Below are positions 1 to 10,558 of a stretch of 64,000 nt of DNA, piece by piece. The translations under genes were made by a program, and so were the position numbers. Origin of the DNA: Pogostemon cablin (Eukaryota; Streptophyta; Magnoliopsida; Lamiales; Lamiaceae); the NCBI GenBank assembly GCA_023678885.1, contig CM042996.1, positions 11,156,602-11,220,601 of the forward strand. Direction: 5' to 3'. The number at the start of each line of letters is the position of its first letter. The stretch's first letter is position 1. The notes beneath the pieces were generated by a model. The model saw nothing but the letters and a program-made list of their open reading frames with translations, was not told the origin of the DNA and did no database searches.

Positions 1-1573
1 AAAACCTTGAAAGAGCTCCACAGCTTGCACAGTCACATCACAAACTCAATCATCAATAGGCTCACCTATAATGCATAAACTAGTGAGACAAAAATCTCAG
101 TAAGTAGAAATCATGCATGTCCGTGCATGAAAATGCATTTAGTTCTCTATCGCCTATGTCCTAATTTTTTTCTAATTGATCTCTTTTATTTTGAAAATTT
201 TTATGTTGCGGGATCCCCACGACACACTTATGATATGCACCCCAAATGAGCTAATGGGGACGATTTTTCAGAACCCCGAAATAGTGCCGAGAATGATTTT
301 TCCGAACTCTGGCAAAGATGCATATATAGTGGCCGCACACACCATTAGTATCTTATTAATTTTGAGGAAAACACTTTTCATGTTTATGCATGGTATGCAC
401 CCAGAACAATTAAATGTACATCATAAACTATTTATAATATCAATATCAACATTTAATCACAATAAAGTAACAATTTAATTTTAATTTATACAAATCCACT
501 TCTGAAATAACAACTTCACCTCAATCATATAAATTCATTTATAGAATAACCACTTCACCCTGGGATCACACGGATCTCTTTTTGGAATAAAACTTCATCT
601 TGGATCCCACAAATCCTTATAACCAATATATTCTCAAACCATATAAATATATTTGCAACAGTTTCCAATCACACAGATCTATATAGGATAATAATAATAT
701 TTTCAATCACATAGATTCACAACTTGTATCACAATATTATCACAAATAATATACTATTGTTAAATATGAACCCTACTTTCTCCAAATCACATAAATACAC
801 AGCTTGTATAACAAATTAATCACAAATAATTCATATCGTAATTAAACTAATTACCAATAATCCATAATATAATTATCACATATTAATTACAAATAATTCA
901 CAAACAACATGTTTATGCATTGTAGTTGGACTTCTACTTACTTGGATTCCGACAGTAATATAAACCCTGTAAAGAACTGTAACTAATTCGCTCCGACACG
1001 CACGTTCCGGCGCGCTCCCTCTTCTCTTTCTCTTCTTCCTCTCTCTCCCTTTCTTCTCTCTTTCTCCTCTCTCTCCCTTTCTTCTCTCTCTCTCTCTCTT
1101 TTTTTTCGCTCACGGCTTCAGTGAGTTTGAAGTTAATAACCTCACACATATATATATATAGTAGATAAAGGTGGCTGACCAATTTTTTTTTTTTTGTAAA
1201 AAAAAACTGCTGATTTGCAGCCATGCATGCACCCTTTCAAATTTGGCTGCTATTGCCAACTCAACTTGCAGCCACCAATTTTGACTTTTTTTTATTATTA
1301 TTCTTATTTTAATAATTAAAATACGTGTGATACTTAATAATTAAAAAAAGTGTATTTATACACATAAAATAATTTACTCATATATCCAAATTAATACACG
1401 TAAATATTTATGCACTCATATATTCACATATTGTCACCATGTTTATCACGTATGTATCAAATAAAATGTAAAGATAATTAAAATGTAAAAACAATTATCA
1501 CATAATTATAAAATGCACATAACAAAAATTAAATTATATTGGCACATGAGTAGTGAGAAGCTCGGGTATCACA
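1..1573 (-). mobile_element. Chromovirus-type LTR, truncated by the window edge
   Basis: This segment is the reverse complement of the LTRs of the complete gypsy element at 25004-33317. It begins inside the LTR, about 265 bp short of the LTR 3' end, and stops exactly at the LTR terminus (TGTGATACCC on the minus strand) at 1573. It shares the GA-rich tract (CT-rich here, about 1018-1105) and the TTCGGAAAAATCG repeats, but carries two of those units where the complete element has four. It landed inside the end of an older LTR that resumes at 1574. Whether it is a solo LTR or part of a full element cannot be seen. The small open frames inside it are not genes. Confidence 0.9.
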
Positions 1574-3187
1574 AGCAAGTACCCCAATTAAAATTAATAT
1601 CGTTCCCACTGAGACAGTTGATTATTTATTTATTTTCTATTACTCTTTAATTAGAATTATTATGTAACCGATTTCCAATTGTATAAAGATGATTAACAAT
1701 TAGAGAATTGAATTAACAAATAACAAAATAAATAAAAGTAAGGAATATTTGAGATTGAATCAAGAGAGAAGTAACATCTATAAGGTTTCAGGTGTAGTGC
1801 AATTGATTTGGTTTTCTAGATGTCATATTGTTCATTCATGTTATTTCAATGAAAATACATCATAAGATGATGAGCGAACAGTTTTGAACCTCCTTCCTAG
1901 ATACTAATAAGGCGAATTTCATAAACCTCCGGATGGCCAATTCGACTAACATATATTCTCTGAAAGTAATACTCAAACTTATTCACTTCCTACTTGATTT
2001 CCTAATTGCATTGTTCCACTAAGATAATCAAGCATCTTATTTACCAGTCCTTAGGATTATCGTGTTCACGGGCAAACTACTATAATCCTTAGCTAACAGA
2101 CAATATTAAGTATGAATGCACACAAGCTAACACAACATACCAAGTATCACGGGCAATATCAATAGCATGCTATGAAGATATTACAAACATATAACATAAT
2201 CTGAATTAAATCAAATAAACAAGAATATATTAATAGCATGAAATCACAATACTTTGTCTAGGGTTCCAAATCAACTACCCTAACCTTCAATCCTTAGAAT
2301 TGTAAGGAGTTTTTAGCCCATGAGGTCACAAACAACCCTCATGGCTATCAAATACATAACAAAATCACAAAAGAAGAAATTAAGAAAAGATACAAAACCC
2401 TAGAGTCACGTGGTTTATGTTCTCCCTCCATCTCTCCAATTGGATTGCCTCTCTCAAACGCACTTGGATCTTCCTCCGAACCGATGGGATGAATGGATGG
2501 ATGGCGGGTGAAGGGTACTGGTGAAAGGCGGATGGTGCGTGAATTGAATTCACGGTGTGTTTCTGTGGTGAATGATCGGTCTCTCCTCTTCTAGTGATCT
2601 GATCCTTTTTATGCCTATTTTCCCGAAAACTTACTTGAATGGGCTGTTTTTACACGTTGTCACGCACTGGGGATCAAAAATCTCGATTTTTGGCCCAAAA
2701 TAACCCAACACGAGTTGGCTCTACGTAACTCGAGTTACCTAACTCGACCAGTGTTGCACCAACACGACTCGAGTTAGCAACTCAAGTTGCTGCCTGTCAA
2801 CTCGAGTTGCGAGGCTCTGCATCCTGAATCACTTTCTGACCTCAACACGAATTGTGTTGCAAGTCGAGTTGGACCTTGTAACTCGAGTTAGCTCTCTGGA
2901 CGATTCTGGACACTTTTCGGGGCCTAACTCGACTTGTGTTATAAGTCGTGTTGCAACTCGAGTTGCATGTTACAACTCGAGTTAGGTCTTTTCAGCCCCG
3001 TTTATTGCTCGTTTTTGTTCTGCTTCATTTCTATCCTGTTTTAACCTTCAAAACTCAATAAAACCCATTAGTAACACCATAATCATGTAAAATACATAAG
3101 CTACGCAATCCGACACGAATGTATGGCCTTATTCTAATAAAACAAGGTATTATGAGATCAAAAAGACATAAATTTCCACTCTCATCA
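1574..3187 (-). repeat. Element A, 3' LTR (outer end missing)
   Basis: It is the left of two LTR copies. It ends at 3187 in CTCATCA, the reverse complement of the TGATGAG LTR start, next to the polypurine tract. Compared with the right copy it lacks about 58 bp at its outer end, where the chromovirus LTR at 1-1573 inserted. A TATA-like stretch (CATAAAAAGG on the minus strand) lies near 2604-2614. Confidence 0.8.
2695..3000. repeat. Palindromic-word array in LTR of element A (left copy)
   Basis: Within about 300 bp the palindromic core ACTCGAGTT occurs six times. One-sided variants such as AACTCGAC, AAGTCGAG and AACACGA are interspersed at irregular spacing. In element orientation the array is in U3, about 85 bp upstream of the TATA-like box near 2610. 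Confidence 0.8.
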
Positions 3188-3203
3188 ACCCCCAAACTAC
3201 CAT
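3188..3203 (-). other. Polypurine tract of element A
   Basis: ACCCCCAAACTACC directly abuts the LTR end, giving GGTAGTTTGGGGGT on the minus strand. This is the expected plus-strand priming site. The same TAGTTTGGGGG or AAGTTTGGGGG form occurs at 43601-43615 in element C. Confidence 0.7.
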
Positions 3204-3765
3204 GTTGTTCGTCTCCGAACAACGAATTCAAGACAAGAGAGAAATGAGAGTTGAAATTCTACAGCAAATAAGGGATCACACACATCCAAACCAAAATAAT
3301 ATATTTGAATGCAAAAATATTATCAACTGAAACACGCACGTCAAATTAGTCACTTCCCATTTCAGAATGCTCATCATCCACTCTCACGGATAGTATTTAC
3401 ACTCATCGCTCAAGTGTGAGCTATTTACTCTCATGGCTAATATACATACACTCAAATCAATTTACATGCACGCGTAACCATAAGCTTGACAATCATCTAA
3501 ACTCTCCACTAACTCGAAAGACTTAACGATGGGATCACAAAGGACTTGCTTAGGTCGTAACGTTGGCTCTTTGGACAAGGGTAGGTAAATATAGGATAAG
3601 TGACTCGATCACTAGTAGAGAATCAACAAAAGAGATACATTCACACATATGCTATTCAAATCAATCCTTTTTTTTCTTTCGATTTCTTTTCATCATTTCA
3701 ATCCTCCCTTTAATTTCAAGCTTAACATCCTCTTTTCATTTTTTTTCCTTTTTTTTTTCATATAG

Positions 3766-3822
3766 GATACCAGTTTCAGGCACTACCCTATAACTGGGGT
3801 ACCAGTTTCAGGCAATACCCCA
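3766..3822 (-). repeat. Conserved GGTACC hairpin box, two copies (element A)
   Basis: Two tandem copies of a roughly 25-bp box read on the plus strand as GGATACCAGTTTCAGGCAC... and GGGGTACCAGTTTCAGGCAA.... The outer GGGGTA/TACCCC arms are inverted repeats. The same box is in element B (40285-40392, opposite orientation, as expected for an element on the other strand) and in element C (46034-46058 and 48150-48218). Its function is unknown. Confidence 0.75.
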
Positions 3823-4742
3823 CCTTTTTGCAAGTTTTTAACCATACTTCATCTTCAATCACTTTCCGCCAACATTCACCTTTCCAGATTTCATTTCACA
3901 CTACACCAATCTGTCTCCTTTATTCTCTACTAGGATAGGTATTTAAAACCTTTTAAAGGATTAAATTGGCTATCTTTATAGGTTTCCAATGAATAAGGCT
4001 TAAAAGCTCAAACGGGAAACTATGGATTAAATTTCATGGTAGGATAAATATTTGGCTAGTGACTCAATAAAGAACAAGATGGCCTAAGATCATTTCCCAT
4101 CATCTAATCAATCATCTAACTTCAAGTAGACCAAAGGTCAAGTTCTAGAATACGTGTATGTGAACGATACTCTCAAGAAATAAATCAACCATGTATGTTC
4201 ATGATTCATTGAAGCTCAAATCTCACATGGGCTTAACGGAATAATGAGCACTCCTACATAGGCTTATGAACCAATTTTAATACATGCAACAATCTTAAGC
4301 ATTTCAACATCCAAGTACATATCTAGCTTGATCATCACCATTATATCACAACACCACATTATCAATTAAATTCAATTAAGTGCTTAGAAAGAACCCACAA
4401 TCATCCTCAAGAACTCAAAAATAACCACACTGAACTAGGATAAACAAGCAATAAAAACAGACAAACGACACGCACCTGGATAATCACAAAAAATCGACAT
4501 CTCAATATCATCAAATGAATCAAAAATACTGAAAAATCGCAAAAAATTAATCATCCAAGCACACAACACAATGAAGCAACTTTACTTTGGTGTAGCAAGA
4601 CGCAGATACACACGTATCCCCCCAAACTTAGATCAAACGAAGTGAGAGCATAAGGTTGTAAAGAAGTGTATACCATAGTCGAGCAACACCTAATAAAATT
4701 TCTACATTGAAACAGACTCAATAAAGCAAATAAAACGGGAGG

Positions 4743-4775
4743 GTCGGTCCCCAACAGGCGCTCATGTTTAACGTC
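4743..4775 (-). other. Conserved GACGTTAAA / GAGCGC / TTGGGG box (element A)
   Basis: On the minus strand this reads GACGTTAAAC, then GAGCGCCTGTTGGGG, then ACC. Element B has the equivalent at 38447-38481. From memory, a similar sequence occurs in many plant Athila/Tat elements downstream of coding sequence; I have not checked this. It supports a shared ancestry for A and B. Confidence 0.6.
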
Positions 4776-4860
4776 GGTGAGTCACGACGGATACCTCTTT
4801 CTCGAACTACTGAATTGAAGCACAGTCCCCTCGCATTCGTACCTTCAAGTACTTTCATCC

Positions 4861-5451
4861 TCACTTGTTCGCACCAACCACCTCACCTTTTCTTGTCACC
4901 GAAACCGGAACCTTTGAATTCCTTTTCTCCCACGACTGTGTTGATTCCTTCTTGTCAATCCTCCACTCAATTGAAGAGACAACCTTTCTAGTAAAATAAG
5001 GATTAAACCAGTTAGAATCGTCAACACCAATATAATAATGTAAATCAGGAGGTAAGCTCGGAGGCTTTAGATATGGATCATCACTTTGTCCTGCAACCAA
5101 AAGATTATCAAGCAACTCAACAAAATTAGTAGTAGGAAAAGTAAGAGATACACTTGTTTATGTGATCTCCTCTACCACTTCAATTCTTTTACCCTCATGC
5201 TTCTCTTCCTTGGCAATAGGTTTCATCGCCGCTTCAACAGTGGCATTCTTAGTGTGATTCACCATTTCAGCAGTGGTCTTCTTCCTTTGTTCATCCCTGT
5301 CATCGCTCACTGTAAGTAATTTCTCAAGATAATCAATGCATGCATCATTAGATAAATCCTCAAACTCTGCGTCAGACAGGGCGAATTCCTCTACTACTTC
5401 CATAGACTTGCATTGCTGCTGATCTGTAGGCCACTGCATCTCCTTATTCAA
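4861..5451 (-). pseudogene. Broken open frame of element A, no known domain
   Basis: This is the first frame downstream of the primer site. It is one frame of about 197 codons from an ATG at 5451 to a stop at 4861, interrupted by a single in-frame TAA at 5158-5160. The first part is acidic (residues such as EFALSDAEFEDLSNDA followed by a leucine-rich stretch); the second contains a PPSLPPDLHYY segment. I do not recognise a gag or other domain. The proline-leucine segment is faintly like the linker before reverse transcriptase in Athila-type polyproteins, but that is a guess. Confidence 0.4.
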
Positions 5452-5533
5452 AGAAAAGATGATTAAATAGTTCTCAAAAATAAAATATTCTAATTAAATT
5501 AGCAATAAAAGAAAAATAAACAATTAAATTGTC

Positions 5534-5551
5534 AAGGGCAGCACGGCGCCA
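5534..5551 (-). other. Primer-binding site, tRNA-Asp type (element A)
   Basis: On the minus strand this reads TGGCGCCGTGCTGCCC. The first nine bases match the complement of the plant tRNA-Asp 3' end, which begins TGGCGCCGT; the rest is diverged. It sits six bases after the 5' LTR end (CCTAACA, boundary at 5558). Confidence 0.65.
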
Positions 5552-5557
5552 TAAATT

Positions 5558-7235
5558 TGTTAGGTTTTTTCGGCGCACTATAATTTAATCATAAAGTATA
5601 AGGATGTCAATTGTAGCAGCAAGTACCCCAGTTAAATTAATATCGTTCCCACTGAGACAGTTGATTATTTATTTATTTTCTATTACAGTTTAATTAGAAT
5701 TATTATGTAACCGATTTCCAATTGTATGAAGATGATTAATAACTAGAGAATTGAAATAACAAATAACAAAATAAATAAAAGCAAGGAATGTTCGAGATTG
5801 AATCAAGAGAGAAGTAACAGCTCTAAGGTTTTAGATGTAGTGCAATTGATTTGGTTTTCTAGACGTCCTATTGTTCATTCATGCTATTTCAATGAAAATA
5901 CATTATAAGATGTTGCGCGAATAGTTTTGAACCTCCTTCCTAGATACTAATAAGACGAATTTCATAAACCTCCGGATGGATAATTCGACTAACATATATT
6001 CTCTGAAAGTGATACTCAAACTTATTCACTTCCTACTTGATTTCCTAATTGCATTGTTCCACTAAGATAATCAAGCATCTTATTTATCAGCCCTTAGGAT
6101 TATCGTGTTCCCGGGCAAACTACTATAATCCCTAGAAAACAGACAATATTAAGTATGAATGCACACAAGCTAACACAACATACCAAGCATCACGAGCAAT
6201 ATCAATTGCATGCTATGAAGATGTTACAAACATATAACATAATCTGAATTAAATCAAATAAACAAGAATATATTAATAGCATGAAATCACAATACTTTGT
6301 CTAGGGTTCAAAATCAACTACTATAACCTTCAATTTTTAGAACTGTAAAGAGTTTTTAGCCCATGAGGTCACAAACAACCCTTATGGCTATCAAATACAT
6401 AACAAAATCACAAAAAAAGAAATTAAGAAAAGATACAAAACCCTAGTGTCACGTGGTTTATGTTCTCCCTCCGTCTCTCCACTTGGATTGTCTCTCTCAA
6501 ACGCACTTGAATCTTCCTCCGAACCGATGGGATGAATGGATGGATGGAGAGTGAAGGGTAGTGGTGAAAGACGGATGGTGCGTGAATTGAATTCACGGTA
6601 TGTTTCTATGGTGAATGATCGGTCTCTCCTCTTCAAGTGATATGATCCTTGTTATACCTATTTTTCCAAAAACTGACTTGAATGGGCTGTTTTTACACGT
6701 TGTCACGCACAGGGGATCAAAAATCCTAATTTTTGACCCAAAATAACCCAACATGAGTTGGCCCTACGTAACTCGAGTTACCTAACTCGACCAGTGTTGC
6801 ACCAACACGGCTCGAGTTAGCAACTCGAGTTACTGCCTGTCAACTCGAGTTGCGATGCTCTGTATCCTGGATCACTTTCGGACCTCAACACAACTCGTGT
6901 TGCAAGTCGAGTTGGACCTTGCAACTCGAGTTGACTCTCTGGACGATTCTGGACACTTTTCGGGGCCTAACTCGACTTGTGTTGCAAGTCGTGTTGCAAC
7001 TTGACTTGCATGTTACAACTCGAGTTGGGTCTTTTAAGCCCCGTTTATTGCTCATTTTCGTTCCTGCTTTATTTCTACACTGTTTTAACCTTCAAAACTC
7101 AATAAAAACCCATTAGTAGCACCATAATCATGTAAAATACATAAGCTACGCAATCCGACATGAATGTATGGCCTTATTCTAATAAAACCAAGGTATTATG
7201 AGATCAAAAAGACATAAATTTACTCTCTCTTTAGG
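5558..7235 (-). repeat. Element A, 5' LTR
   Basis: This is the right LTR copy and is complete. On the minus strand it runs from about 7235 to CCTAACA at 5558. A TATA-like TATAAC lies at about 6652-6658. It aligns with the left LTR along its whole length with scattered substitutions and indels. The outer boundary (ACTCTCTCTTTA) is diverged from the left copy's CCACTCTCATCA, so it is good only to a few bases. Confidence 0.78.
6735..7040. repeat. Palindromic-word array in LTR of element A (right copy)
   Basis: This is the partner of the array at 2695-3000. It holds six CTCGAGTT words, mostly AACTCGAGTT, plus one-sided variants, in the same order. It lies upstream of the TATA-like box near 6655 in element orientation. 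Confidence 0.8.
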
Positions 7236-7980
7236 ACCACACCCCTTTAATTCCCACTTAAATCTGCTTTATTTGCATTTCATCTCATTTTGCCTCTCGT
7301 CCTCCTTGCTGCGACGAACCCTAATCCTTTTTCTTACACCGCTCACTTCTTCGAACCATGCTTCCGCTGCATGAAGAGGAACCCTAGCCCCTTCCTTTGC
7401 TCCTCTACGCACGCGATCTACCATTTGTTTATGAAACCACTTCGAAATCTAAACCCTCGATGTACGATTCACTTCATCTTTTAACCACTTAATGTTTCTG
7501 AGGTTTAAATCCTAGATCTATGGTTGGGATCCGAGTATAGATGGAGCGAGATGGCGGTTGGGGTTGACTTCATACAGTCGGTCATCGATGGACTTGAAAT
7601 CGTACAGGATCTCGTCGGAACCACCAGCGGAATGGTGGTTCCTGACTCCTTACAGTCGGATTCAGTCGTCGATCTCCCCTCTTTTTCTAGGACAAATTAT
7701 GATCTGGTGGTTCCCGACTCTCTATTTCCCGATTCCAAGAACGTTGCATATTGGGTGAGGACTCCGACGTTGAGGATGATTCTCCAAAAAGTTTACCCCT
7801 TCAGTCTCTGTTTCGGAGATTTCCTCGCAGTCTTTCTGATTCCGACCACTAAACAGTGGTCGTGGAGTCCAACATCGGGGCTGCAAATGTCGGGGAAAGC
7901 TTGCCTAGAAGGATGAATCCATTAGATTTCAACAGTTCATCTACGAGATGGTTTGTATGTTTCTTCCGGCTTATCGGTAC
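7236..7980 (+). other. Unclassified, less AT-rich block with an open frame (7524-7916)
   Basis: A pyrimidine-rich stretch is followed by short open frames at 7290-7484 and 7524-7916 (130 codons). The second has two PDSL segments arising from an internal near-duplication (GGTTCCTGACTCC / GGTTCCCGACTCT). I recognise no domain, and nothing shows that it is translated. It could be the relict 5' part of a gene or an unclassified transposon, because it leads straight into three repeat arrays. Confidence 0.3.
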
Positions 7981-8019
7981 ATCCCTAACTTCTCTCATTT
8001 TTTAAATTTTGTAGCTTGG

Positions 8020-8490
8020 GATGCCCTGTGAGGCTTGGAACGTGCTTTATGTGCTCTAATTGGCCATGTTAGGCACTTGATTGATGTTGAATGCACTTGA
8101 TTTAGCCCTATGAGGCATTGAATTGATGAAGCATGAGTTTATTTGGCCCTGTGAGCATCTATGTGGCCCTGTGAGGCATTAAATTATTTATATGTATGAA
8201 ACAGGTGATTAATTGGCCCTGTGAGGCATCTATTTTGGCTCTGTGAGACATTTGATGGGTGATACTACTCTATTTGTTTCCTACTTGACCCTTTGAGGAA
8301 TTTGTTGGTTGATGATGTGAATATTTGTACAGTACTAGGCCTTGTGAGGCACTGAATTGTTTAAAGTTGAATGCAACATGTGTTTAATTGGCCCTGTGAG
8401 GCATCTATGTGGCCCTGTGATGCATTTTGGTGGCTGTTGATGCTTGGTTTGCTCTTCAATTGGCCCTATGAGGCATTTGATGTCTAATTA
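8020..8490 (+). repeat. Degenerate GGCCCTGTGAGGCAT array
   Basis: About a dozen copies of GGCCCTGTGAGGCAT and near variants (CCCTATGAGGCAT, CTCTGTGAGACAT, CCTTGTGAGGCAC) recur at irregular spacings of about 20-60 bp. The longer unit TTGGCCCTGTGAGGCATCTA is repeated. There is no long open frame through it. Confidence 0.75.
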
Positions 8491-8639
8491 CTTGTCCCTG
8501 AGTACTGTATTAATGAAGTCAGACTTAATATGGGATTAAATGTAGATTTTAAATTAGCCCAATGACGAATCTATTCCGATGGCAAAGGCTGATCATGCAA
8601 TATGAACCAGCCATAGTGAATAAGTATATTGAGTCACCA

Positions 8640-9035
8640 ATAGGTATATACAAACCTATTTTGGCGACCATGACCTAATGACGATGTCATTCTGAGGGTT
8701 AAGTACCTTTCTTGATAGAACAAGCTCAGATAAACTTGTTCTTGTCATTGAAATTAGGTGTACAGTATCACCATTATGTTTCATACCTATTTTGGAGACG
8801 CTTGATATTTTTCTAATATTGTAGCAGTCACCAATAGGTATAAGAAATCTTTTAGGAGACCATGCTCGGTGATGAAATTCTTTCTGAGAGCATTGTGAGC
8901 AAAAAGGCCATGCCATGATGTTTGTTTACAACTTAAATAACACATAAACAATAAAAGGACAGTGTACAGTCCTATCTTTTAGGAGATCATGCTCTGTGAT
9001 AAAATATTTTCTGAGAGCAAAGTGAACCAAATTCG
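8640..9035 (+). repeat. Three diverged copies of a CCATGCTC / TTCTGAGAG unit
   Basis: Three copies each combine TATTTTGG or TTTTAGGAGA, a (C/T)CATG block, a run with GATG or GATAAAAT, and TTCTGAG(A)G. They start near 8640, 8830 and 8970; two are preceded by TCACCAATAGGTATA. The open frame on the minus strand at 8656-8916 is a by-product of the repeat. Confidence 0.65.
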
Positions 9036-9059
9036 TATCATTAACAAATGTGATATCAA

Positions 9060-9510
9060 ATCTATAGATTTTAGAATATTTTTGGAAATTTTTGTGTAAT
9101 TTCTGAAATTTCTAAATTTGTTTGAATTTATTTTTTATTTTATTTTTGATTTCTGCAATTTTTTTTAAGTTTTTGGAATTTTTGATTTTTTTGTTTAATT
9201 TCTAGACTTTCTATCATTTTGTTTTTGCTATAACTTCCGTAATTTTTGAAATTTCTGTGATTTTTTTTATATTTGTTATCTTTTTTCTTTTTTTTTATAT
9301 GTTTCATGAATTTCTGTAAAAAAAATTTGTGTGATTTTTATAATTTTTGATTTAATTTTTTGAAATTTCTATAATTTTTGTGTAACTTCTGCAATTTTTT
9401 TTAATTTCTGCCATTCTAGTAATTTTTTTTTATAAATTCCATATATTTTTTTAATAGTTCTCAAATTTCTGGATTTTTTTTAAAAAATTCTGGGATTTAA
9501 AATTTTTTTA
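9060..9510. repeat. T-rich low-complexity array (TTTTTGAAATTTCTG-like)
   Basis: This is a highly T-rich tract in which a loose unit of ATTTCTG plus TTTTT is repeated many times. It is a simple-sequence-like region without coding potential. Confidence 0.7.
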
Positions 9511-9597
9511 ATTTTCTGCAGATAGTGTTTCATTAACTTTAATGATAAATTTAATCTAAACTAAAAATCTGATGTCATGAAAAATTTTACCCCTGAA

Positions 9598-9681
9598 AAA
9601 GTACTTTGAAAAAGTCAAAAAACAACTTTTCTTAAACAACGTAGAATATTAAGTGTGGAGAATATTCCGAGACTGAGGGAG
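9598..9681. mobile_element. Stowaway-like MITE, right-end remnant
   Basis: The end GACTGAGGGAG followed by TA, and the preceding AACTTTTCTTAAACAACGTAG, match the right part of the complete MITE at 60863-61145. No matching left end is visible. Confidence 0.55.
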
Positions 9682-9765
9682 TATACAATATTGCATAAAA
9701 AATTATACACATATAAGTGCACGCTTGCACCCAGATGCACTGGATATCAACTCTTAAAAAATGTA

Positions 9766-10075
9766 CTCCCTCCGTCCCGTATTAAGGTTTACGTTTTTTA
9801 TTTTGGATTTTCCCAAGTTAAGGTTTACATTTTTTTGTGATGTTGGGCCCACACAAAAAAGTTAATTATTCCATATAGGGCTCATAGACAATATTAATAC
9901 AACTACCCACTTTACATTAAATATTATTTCTCTCATCTCGCTACACATTAATATTAATACAACTACCCACTTTACATTAAATATTATTTCTCTCACCTCA
10001 CTACACATTAAAATATTATATCTGTTAATATCCATGCATAAAGTAAACGTCAACGTTAATACGGAAAGGAGGGAG
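9766..10075. mobile_element. Stowaway-like MITE (310 bp)
   Basis: The termini are CTCCCTCCGTCCCGTATTAA on the left and, reverse-complemented, CTCCCTCCTTTCCGTATTAA on the right, with TA on both sides. The CTCCCTCCGT terminus and TA duplication are hallmarks of Stowaway (Tc1/mariner-derived) MITEs. It contains an internal duplication of AATATTAATACAACTACCCA with flanking sequence. Confidence 0.88.
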
Positions 10076-10558
10076 TATGTGTTGTCAGGAATTAAGGTAT
10101 GTTATACATATTTATTTATATTATATTATCGCATGTATAAAAATAAAAAGTGCGAAAATAAAATGTGCCAAATTAAATAAAGGGAGTATGTTGTTAGAGA
10201 ATGCACATGCTAATTATACTGTGCGCACCACACTTTCAAAAATGTATACAAATATAAATAAAAATATATATAATTATGAATAAAAATGTATACAAGTTAA
10301 TTGTTATTTTTTTATGAAAAATTGAGTGTAAAAAAATATACAATTATTAAAAAATATGTATATACTATTGAATAAAAAGTTATACACATATGGATGCTAA
10401 TTTTTTAATGAAAAATTTAGTGTGAAAAAATATGCAATTATTAGGAAACACGTATATAAAATAGAATAACGTGTATACAAAATCGAATAAAAAGTTATAC
10501 ACATATGAGTACATCCTTGCACCCGGGTGCACCTAATATCAACTCCATAATAAAAAAT
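10076..10558. other. AT-rich stretch with duplicated transposon debris
   Basis: There is no gene. The motif ACACATATGAGTACATCCTT followed by GCACCC(G/A)G(G/A)TGCAC and AATATCAACTC, near 10500-10545, is a copy of the sequence at about 9706-9755. A dispersed repeat fragment therefore occurs on both sides of the MITE. Confidence 0.5.

Larger units (their letters stand above)
1574..7235 (-). mobile_element. Non-autonomous Athila/Tat-like LTR retrotransposon (element A)
   Basis: Two direct repeats of about 1.6 kb (1574-3187 and 5558-7235) flank a 2.4 kb interior. On the minus strand the right copy is the 5' LTR. It is followed by a tRNA-Asp-type primer site at 5534-5551, and a polypurine tract (CCCCCAAAC here) sits at 3190-3198. 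No reverse transcriptase, integrase or recognisable gag is present; the interior holds only one broken reading frame and conserved non-coding boxes. The primer-site type and the box near 4743 suggest the Athila/Tat branch of Ty3/gypsy. The LTR copies differ at many positions, so the insertion is not recent. The target duplication cannot be read because another LTR destroyed the left end. Confidence 0.82.

Noticed and set aside
8020..9035. CRISPR-like array of regular repeats and spacers
   Set aside because: The repeats are degenerate and irregularly spaced, the genome is plant nuclear, and no cas genes are present.
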